From Eubacteriales Family XIII. Incertae Sedis bacterium (GTDB taxonomy: Bacteria > Bacillota > Clostridia > Peptostreptococcales > Anaerovoracaceae), in NCBI GenBank assembly GCA_031290715.1, contig JAITNA010000056.1, positions 1 to 6,111 on the forward strand: a DNA stretch of 6,111 nucleotides. Reading direction: 5' to 3'. Numbering within the stretch: position 1 is the stretch's first letter; the number at the start of each line of letters is the position of its first letter. The position numbers and the translations under genes are program-made. The notes beneath the pieces are model-generated. The model was not told the DNA's origin. It saw only the letters and a list, made by a program, of their open reading frames with translations, and did no database searches. Positions 1 to 4,412 of this stretch are shown here, piece after piece.

Positions 1-1
1 T

Positions 2-298
2 AAAGTGCTTGGCGGTAAGCCCGGACGCGACACAAAAGACCATTTCGGCGGTATCCTCGTGGCGCAACTCGCGCGCAGCGACGATTTCGATTCATCCGAC
101 ATCAATGGCCGGGAATTAATTCTCTCCGCCGAAAAAATCATCGAACAGGGACGCTACTTTATCGGCGGGAAAATAGTATACCTCGACTGCCGAACGCCCT
201 TGATCGACTTCTACCGTGAGAACGGCTACGCGCTTGTCAGCGACGGTCCGTATCCGAGCGGATTCTACAAGATGTTCAAATCACTTCCGAAAATCTGA
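2..298 (+). CDS. GNAT-family N-acetyltransferase, C-terminal part (5' partial)
   Basis: The reading frame is already open at the left edge (AAA, then GTG at 5), so this is the 3' end of a gene that begins outside the window; the GTG at 5 is unlikely to be the true start. The visible 98 residues look like the C-terminal half of a GCN5-related acetyltransferase, which moves an acetyl group from acetyl-CoA to an amine. A strand rich in Ile/Leu/Ala (GGILVAQLAR) matches the beta-4 strand. It is followed by a helix (GRELILSAEKI), a second core strand (GGKIVYLDC) and the typical FYRENGYALV ending, where GNATs usually read FYxxxGF. The usual Q/RxxGxG/A acetyl-CoA loop is poorly conserved: the matching place reads SSDINGRE. 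That resembles divergent GNATs with an LDC...FY.NG ending. The substrate cannot be told. The gene converges on the small membrane-protein gene, with 36 bases between their stop codons. Confidence 0.72.
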   Translation, partial: KVLGGKPGRDTKDHFGGILVAQLARSDDFDSSDINGRELILSAEKIIEQGRYFIGGKIVYLDCRTPLIDFYRENGYALVSDGPYPSGFYKMFKSLPKI

Positions 299-299
299 C

Positions 300-327
300 C
301 GGACGGTTTACCATCGGACAGCGTCCG
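300..327. terminator. Hairpin between two convergent genes, possible weak terminator
   Basis: The 36-base gap between the convergent stop codons holds overlapping inverted repeats. One is CGGAC-AGC-GTCCG at 315-327, a perfect 5-bp stem with a 3-base loop. The other is CGGACG (300-305) with CGTCCG (322-327). They compete for the same bases. There is no T-run next to the stem on the + strand. On the - strand a short TTTT follows several bases after the second stem. The position suits a bidirectional terminator, but the missing strong U-tract keeps confidence low. Confidence 0.35.
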
Positions 328-334
328 CCGTCGG

Positions 335-901
335 CTAAATCTGCCCGCGGCCCCAGCCTAATTTGATTTTGTCGGGGGTTTTGACGCCTTTTTCGATGAA
401 ATAGGCGATGCGCATATTGCTTCCGATGGATACGGCGTCCACGGAGAATATTTTTTTGCTGCCGATATAGATTTGGATGCCGCCTGTATTCGCCGTCTTG
501 ATGTGTGTGATCTCCCGCACCGAATAGCTGCGTTCCCGGCCAAAAACAGGCGTCAATACGAGGTCGTCGCCGACGATGTTCAGCTTCCAGCGAATGGAAT
601 AGAGCAGGATGAACGCCCCCAGCAAAAAGAATACCCCAAAGACCAAACCGGCAAAAAGGATCACGCCATCCTCCCCGCTCCCGATACTGCTTCCGCCAAG
701 GGTAAGCACCAAGATGAACAGCAAGACAAACACCGCGGTAACGGCGACGCCCGCGATCCGATAGAACTTCGGGGCGCGCACGACAAAATTGAGCCGGTCC
801 GCGCGCCGCGCTTCTTTTCTGGCCTCGCCCCGCGCCGTATTAAAGAGAATGATGAGTACAATCACGATGATCGCGCCCGCGAAATATTGCACTACCTCCA
901 C
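335..901 (-). CDS. Small membrane protein, three TM segments plus PH-like C-terminal domain
   Basis: A 188-residue protein starting at GTG (901-899). The start is supported by AAGGGAGG seven bases upstream. Three hydrophobic segments are visible, at about residues 6-20, 49-68 and 79-103. An Arg/Lys-rich loop (24-48, including RGEARKEARRADR) lies between the first two and is probably cytosolic. Residues 104-188 form a soluble beta-rich region that begins RWKLNIVGDDLVLTPVFGR and continues SYSVREITHIKT, IQIYIGSKKIFSVD, then a helix. This strand pattern resembles the small bacterial PH-like domains of membrane proteins (YdbS/DUF6560 type), which are usually of unknown function; the match is made by eye. 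The gene lies 66 bases after the sirtuin gene on the same strand, so co-transcription is likely. No catalytic motif is seen. A role in membrane-associated sensing or envelope maintenance is only a guess. Confidence 0.8.
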   Translation of the reverse strand: MEVVQYFAGAIIVIVLIILFNTARGEARKEARRADRLNFVVRAPKFYRIAGVAVTAVFVLLFILVLTLGGSSIGSGEDGVILFAGLVFGVFFLLGAFILLYSIRWKLNIVGDDLVLTPVFGRERSYSVREITHIKTANTGGIQIYIGSKKIFSVDAVSIGSNMRIAYFIEKGVKTPDKIKLGWGRGQI

Positions 902-908
902 CTTACTG

Positions 909-916
909 CCTCCCTT
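909..916 (-). promoter_or_regulatory. Ribosome binding site that fixes a GTG start
   Basis: Read on the - strand this is AAGGGAGG, a near-perfect Shine-Dalgarno sequence seven bases before the GTG at 901. It decides the start of the small membrane protein, because no other start codon lies in frame between that GTG and the upstream sirtuin stop codon. Confidence 0.75.
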
Positions 917-967
917 GCGCCGCGTTCCGCTCCAATGCGATCTGTTTCGTTTCGCCCATGAGGGCGG

Positions 968-1726
968 TCAAAAATCCAGTTCGGAAAACACTTCGCCGAT
1001 CGGCCGGCGTATCGCAAGGCCGGCCCGGTCGTCGACGCTCGTCGCGCTCATGTTGATCAGAACGAGATTCCCGCCCCGGAAATAGTTCAGAAATCCCGCG
1101 GCCGGGTAGACCGCGAGGGAGGTCCCGCCGACGATGAGCAAATCCGCCGCGTGGATCGCGTCCACGGCCGCGCCCGTCGTATGCTCGTCAAGCCCCTCCT
1201 CGTAAAGCACGACATCGGGCCGCACCAAGCCGCCGCACTTCGCGCAGTATGGCACATACTCCGTATCGTGTTTGTCCGATTTGCAATTCGCGGGGTCTAA
1301 GATATAGGCGAGGTCGTAGGTCTGCCCGCAGTCCAAACAATAATTGCGGTGTACAGAGCCGTGCAGCTCATACACCTCCCGCGATCCCGCCAGCTGGTGC
1401 AAGCCATCGATGTTCTGCGTCACAACGCGCAGATCCTTCCCGCCCCGCTCGATGGCGGCAAGCCCGAGATGGGCCGCGTTCGGCTTCGCCGCGGGATAGA
1501 GCATGTTGCTTTTGTAATAAGAAAAGAAGGTGTCCGGCTGCGAAACGAAAAAGGAATGCGAGATCATCTCCTCCGGGCTCCGGCCGTATTCCTGCTTCGC
1601 CTTGTACAGCCCGCTCTCGGAACGAAAATCCGGGATGCCGCTCTCCGTCGAAACACCGGCCCCGCCGAAAAACACAACGCGTCCCGCCTCTTCAATCATC
1701 TTTCTCAACTTTTGCGTATCGCTCAT
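968..1726 (-). CDS. NAD-dependent protein deacylase, Sir2 family (sirtuin)
   Basis: A 252-residue sirtuin, a normal full length for a bacterial Sir2. It removes acetyl or other acyl groups from lysine using NAD+, giving nicotinamide and O-acyl-ADP-ribose, in the cytosol. Motifs in order: the NAD-binding GGAGVSTESGIPDFRS (21-36), TQNIDGLH (103-110), the catalytic His in ELHGS (His122), a zinc site of Cys130, Cys133, Cys161 and Cys164 (CxxC...CxxC), VRPDVVLYEE (168-177), GTSLAVYP (201-208) and a C-terminal NMSATSVDDRAGLAI. All key residues are present. The Tyr-xx-Arg pair that marks SIRT5/E. coli CobB-type desuccinylases is not evident near residues 39-50, so plain deacetylation or other acyl removal is more likely; this is an inference. 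The start at ATG 1726-1724 is chosen for its strong RBS and its fit to the family N-terminus. A longer frame from 1813 would translate the RBS itself. It is probably co-transcribed with its neighbours. Confidence 0.95.
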   Translation of the reverse strand: MSDTQKLRKMIEEAGRVVFFGGAGVSTESGIPDFRSESGLYKAKQEYGRSPEEMISHSFFVSQPDTFFSYYKSNMLYPAAKPNAAHLGLAAIERGGKDLRVVTQNIDGLHQLAGSREVYELHGSVHRNYCLDCGQTYDLAYILDPANCKSDKHDTEYVPYCAKCGGLVRPDVVLYEEGLDEHTTGAAVDAIHAADLLIVGGTSLAVYPAAGFLNYFRGGNLVLINMSATSVDDRAGLAIRRPIGEVFSELDF

Positions 1727-1733
1727 TTCACCG

Positions 1734-1740
1734 CTCCTTT
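1734..1740 (-). promoter_or_regulatory. Ribosome binding site that fixes the sirtuin start
   Basis: On the - strand this reads AAAGGAG, seven bases before ATG 1726. In-frame ATGs further upstream (1747 and 1813) would place this site inside the coding sequence and add 7 or 29 residues that sirtuins do not have. The 1726 start is therefore preferred. Confidence 0.8.
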
Positions 1741-1745
1741 TGCTC

Positions 1746-1751
1746 ATTATA
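1746..1751 (-). promoter_or_regulatory. TATAAT -10-like hexamer upstream of the sirtuin gene
   Basis: A perfect TATAAT lies on the - strand in the 76-base gap between the glycosyltransferase and sirtuin genes. No good TTGACA box is found 16-18 bases upstream (the bases there read like TGGTAC), and there is no TGn extension. Transcription from it would start near 1740-1737, at the RBS, leaving an extremely short leader. It may be chance or a weak internal promoter. Confidence 0.25.
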
Positions 1752-1802
1752 TCGCAAAGAAGCACGAAGTACCATGCGGATATTGCGTCGCGGGAACCGA
1801 TC

Positions 1803-4331
1803 TCATATCTCATTCGGCTGCATTTGCTCGCCTTGCTGCGCTTGCACGCCTTGCCGTATTATTTGCTCTGCCGCGTCTGCGCCGGACGCCGCGCGGCGCG
1901 TTTTCCTTGTGCCGCGCAAACGCCCGAACAGCTGCGGCGTGAGCGCCGGCACGGCTGCCGCGTAGAGAAGCTGCGCGACGGATGCCAGTACGACCGCGGG
2001 GACAAAGGTGTCGATCCACCCGAGCATGCGAATGCCGTTGATCGCAAAGATGACAGCTAAAATCACGACGGGAATGTTTCTTCGGTAGTATGGGTAAAGA
2101 AGATTCCAACCGTCCCGGAAAGAACCGTCAAGCGTCCGCACGCTCGACGCAGGAAACGCCGCGTACGCTTTGCCCGCCGCGATCCGGATACGGTCGGCCG
2201 CAAACTCAAAGAACGCGCGCATGACGGAATAATTATGCGCAAAAAACGTGAGCCCGACGACCGCGAAAACGCCCATGTAGGAAAGCACAGTGACCGGCGA
2301 CCGCAGCCTTTCCACCTTCGACGCGAGCACGACGCCGATCAAAAAATAGATGACCGCATTCACAATGATCCCGCCGAACAGCAGATGAAAAATGTCGAAA
2401 CGAAGCAGAATCAAATAGGTCGGAATGATTGCGGCGATGTTGATGTACGAGCAGAAATAGCTGCCGAGGTCGCACCAATGGTAGCCTTTGAGCTGCCGCA
2501 CCTCCCTGAAACTGCGCATGAGTATTTCCGTGAGCCCGTAACAATAACGAAGCTGCTTGCCCGTTTCTTCGATAAAGGTATCGCTGACATATTCCGTGAA
2601 TGAAAGCCCTTCAAAGGCGAGGTATTTTCCGTGATATCCCATACGGTTTGCGTCGATCGCTTTCGCGAGGTCCTCGGACACGCGGTCCTCCGCCCACAAG
2701 CCGGACTCTTCCATGAACGAGCGGCGCAGAAAGGCGTTGTGCCCCATGAGCGGCGTCGAAAGCCCCATGAGCGATTTCGACGACAGCCCCGTGTTTTGCA
2801 GCATGAAAAAATAACGGCACATGACGCGCGTGAAATAATTTCCTTTTCGGTTCTTTGCTTCCGTCAGGCCCTGCGCGTAGGCAAGTTTCGGATCGCGGAC
2901 AAACTCGGGGACGGCCGCGGTAATGACGCCGGGCGGGAAGCCGCTGTCCTTGTCGAGCGTCAGGATGATGTCGCGGAATACGATCTCCCCTTCGGAATAA
3001 CCGCCGAGGGCTTCCCCTTTCGCGAGCCGGTACGAGAAATTGAGATTGCCGCCTTTCTTGAATTTTCCGGGGCGTCCGTCAAGCGGGCGAGCGACAAACG
3101 CAATGCCGTGCCGCCGGCAGAAAGCGATACGCTCTGCCGCCATGAATTCCTCCGCGGACAGTACGCCCGGCGTGTTCATATAGCGCGCGAGCAGCGCGGC
3201 GACGGAGCCCGCGGTCATTTCCCCGCCGCAGAGCTTCATCAGCCCGTCGTCCGAGAGAACGATATTCACGGCCTTGCCGCTATGCGAACGATAGTCGTCG
3301 GCCGCGGCAAGGCAGTCACGAAGATTGTCGAAAATGACATCATTATCCTCCAGATAAACCGCGATGCTGATCGTGACGGGCAGCAAATCCTCCGCCGCCG
3401 CTTCTATGGGGCTGTTTGTGTAATAACGCCGGCTGACCGGGCGGCTGTGCCTGTTGATGGCGACGACTTCGCGTTTCATATTCCAAAGCGTCGTGACGAA
3501 ATACGTCCCCGGGAAAATGAAGAACACGACGCTCGCGCAGACGACAAGCGCGTTGCCGGGCGTGTGCGGCATGAAAGCGTACACAAGGCCGTGCAGCGCC
3601 GCGTCCATCGAGAACGCGATGAGATAGATGTCGTACTGCTTGCCGCCCTCGCCGAAGCCCTGCCGCTCGCCGTAGTTCCGCAGCGCCTTGTGCAGAAAAA
3701 ATTCGCCGATGATCGCGTACAAAACAAGGCCGACAAAAATACTGCCGAATACGGATGCGTAATCAACGCCGATATGCCCGATCAAATTCACAAACGCGAC
3801 CTGTACGATCAGCACGCCGAACATCATACAAAGCGCCGCGGTCACGATCTGCGCGACGCGGACAAAATGCCGATCCGACCTCTCCGCGGCCGTAAGCGTC
3901 GCCGCCGCTTTCACGTTCGGAAAATCCGCGGCCCTCTTTGCCGCGCGCGCCCCGGCCGCGCTCGTTTTGATCTTCAGATACCCGACTCTTGCTTTCCGCG
4001 TATCGCATGCCCCGCGGCGCGGCGGATAGGAATAATAAGAATCGATCGAGCAGCGCCCGTCCTTGTTCTCAATTTTGACGACAAGCCCTCTGGCGTTTTT
4101 CAAAAGGCCGACGTTCGGGCCGAGCAGTTCCGCCGTGACAAGATCCGAATCCGGGACCTCGCCGCCGAAAGAAAGCGCTTTGTTCAAAGCGTCCGCAAGC
4201 TGCGCCAGTTTCCCCGCAGTGAAAGGAATGCGCTCCATCTCCCGCGTTTCCGCAAGAAGCGCCCGGAACAACACCGCGTCCGTCACCTGCGCGGCAAGCG
4301 CCAAAGTCCTGATCGTCGTTTTCATGAGCAT
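1803..4331 (-). CDS. Multi-span membrane glycosyltransferase, family 2 (cellulose-synthase-like layout)
   Basis: An 842-residue integral membrane protein that probably transfers sugar from a nucleotide-sugar to a growing glycan at the inner face of the membrane. Residues 1-150 form a soluble region I do not recognise. Four hydrophobic segments follow (about 160-184, 190-212, 235-254, 258-281). A cytosolic GT-A catalytic domain spans about 315-600. Four or five more segments lie at about 621-644, 648-670, 678-698 and 753-795. The catalytic domain shows the processive GT2 signatures: NIVLSDDG (DDG 361-363), KKGGNLNFSYRL (426-435), LTLDKDSG with D460/D462 as the metal-binding DxD-like pair, GHNAFLRR (530-537), VSEDLAKAID with the catalytic-type ED (553-554), and QLRYCYG (593-599) in the place of QxxRW. 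The C-terminus ends in a Gln-rich tail. The product (polysaccharide or glycolipid) cannot be told. No PilZ domain is seen. ATG 4325 is an equally good start with a better RBS distance (840 residues). Confidence 0.88.
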   Translation of the reverse strand: MLMKTTIRTLALAAQVTDAVLFRALLAETREMERIPFTAGKLAQLADALNKALSFGGEVPDSDLVTAELLGPNVGLLKNARGLVVKIENKDGRCSIDSYYSYPPRRGACDTRKARVGYLKIKTSAAGARAAKRAADFPNVKAAATLTAAERSDRHFVRVAQIVTAALCMMFGVLIVQVAFVNLIGHIGVDYASVFGSIFVGLVLYAIIGEFFLHKALRNYGERQGFGEGGKQYDIYLIAFSMDAALHGLVYAFMPHTPGNALVVCASVVFFIFPGTYFVTTLWNMKREVVAINRHSRPVSRRYYTNSPIEAAAEDLLPVTISIAVYLEDNDVIFDNLRDCLAAADDYRSHSGKAVNIVLSDDGLMKLCGGEMTAGSVAALLARYMNTPGVLSAEEFMAAERIAFCRRHGIAFVARPLDGRPGKFKKGGNLNFSYRLAKGEALGGYSEGEIVFRDIILTLDKDSGFPPGVITAAVPEFVRDPKLAYAQGLTEAKNRKGNYFTRVMCRYFFMLQNTGLSSKSLMGLSTPLMGHNAFLRRSFMEESGLWAEDRVSEDLAKAIDANRMGYHGKYLAFEGLSFTEYVSDTFIEETGKQLRYCYGLTEILMRSFREVRQLKGYHWCDLGSYFCSYINIAAIIPTYLILLRFDIFHLLFGGIIVNAVIYFLIGVVLASKVERLRSPVTVLSYMGVFAVVGLTFFAHNYSVMRAFFEFAADRIRIAAGKAYAAFPASSVRTLDGSFRDGWNLLYPYYRRNIPVVILAVIFAINGIRMLGWIDTFVPAVVLASVAQLLYAAAVPALTPQLFGRLRGTRKTRRAASGADAAEQIIRQGVQAQQGEQMQPNEI

Positions 4332-4340
4332 CCTACCTTC
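4332..4340 (-). promoter_or_regulatory. Ribosome binding site with two possible start codons
   Basis: On the - strand the bases read GAAGGTAGG just before ATG CTC ATG. For the first ATG (4331) the GAAGG core is only four bases away. For the second ATG (4325) the AGGA part is about five bases away, a more usual distance. The protein differs by only two residues (Met-Leu). Confidence 0.55.
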
Positions 4341-4367
4341 GTTCTCTTTCCCGCTATATTGCGATAT

Positions 4368-4373
4368 ATTATA
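4368..4373 (-). promoter_or_regulatory. Probable -10 box for the glycosyltransferase operon
   Basis: A perfect TATAAT on the - strand sits in a strikingly AT-rich stretch (4352-4391) within otherwise GC-rich DNA, just after a terminator and about 37 bases before the glycosyltransferase start. Initiation near 4361 would give a leader of about 30 bases. The -35 region (about 4390-4396) reads CCCGTT-like and is poor, so either an activator or a weak promoter is implied. Its place between a terminator and a gene start makes it credible. Confidence 0.5.
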
Positions 4374-4385
4374 CTGCTATACTAC

Positions 4386-4412
4386 AAAAAACGGGGCGGC
4401 ATTACTGCCCGC
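4386..4412 (-). terminator. Rho-independent terminator overlapping the surface-protein stop codon
   Basis: Read on the - strand, GGCA-GTAA-TGCC (4409-4398) forms a stem closed by a GNRA-type GTAA tetraloop. The stem extends by two more GC pairs (4412-4411 with 4397-4396) across one bulged G. CCCG and then six T (4391-4386) follow. The TAA stop codon (4404-4402) lies inside the loop. It ends the surface-protein transcript and insulates the glycosyltransferase gene downstream. Confidence 0.6.

Noticed and set aside
473..1085. Overlapping + strand open frames opposite the small membrane protein and the end of the sirtuin.
   Set aside because: No recognisable domain, no good RBS, and they lie antisense to genes with clear membrane or catalytic features.
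1727..1802. A possible terminator between the glycosyltransferase and sirtuin genes.
   Set aside because: Only a weak 4-bp stem with a G-T pair (around GTAC-TTC-GTGC) is seen, with no proper T-run.
1727..1813. A longer sirtuin starting at 1813 (29 extra residues).
   Set aside because: The extension would translate the gap and the RBS and would overlap the glycosyltransferase end; the 1726 start has ideal RBS spacing and the family N-terminus.
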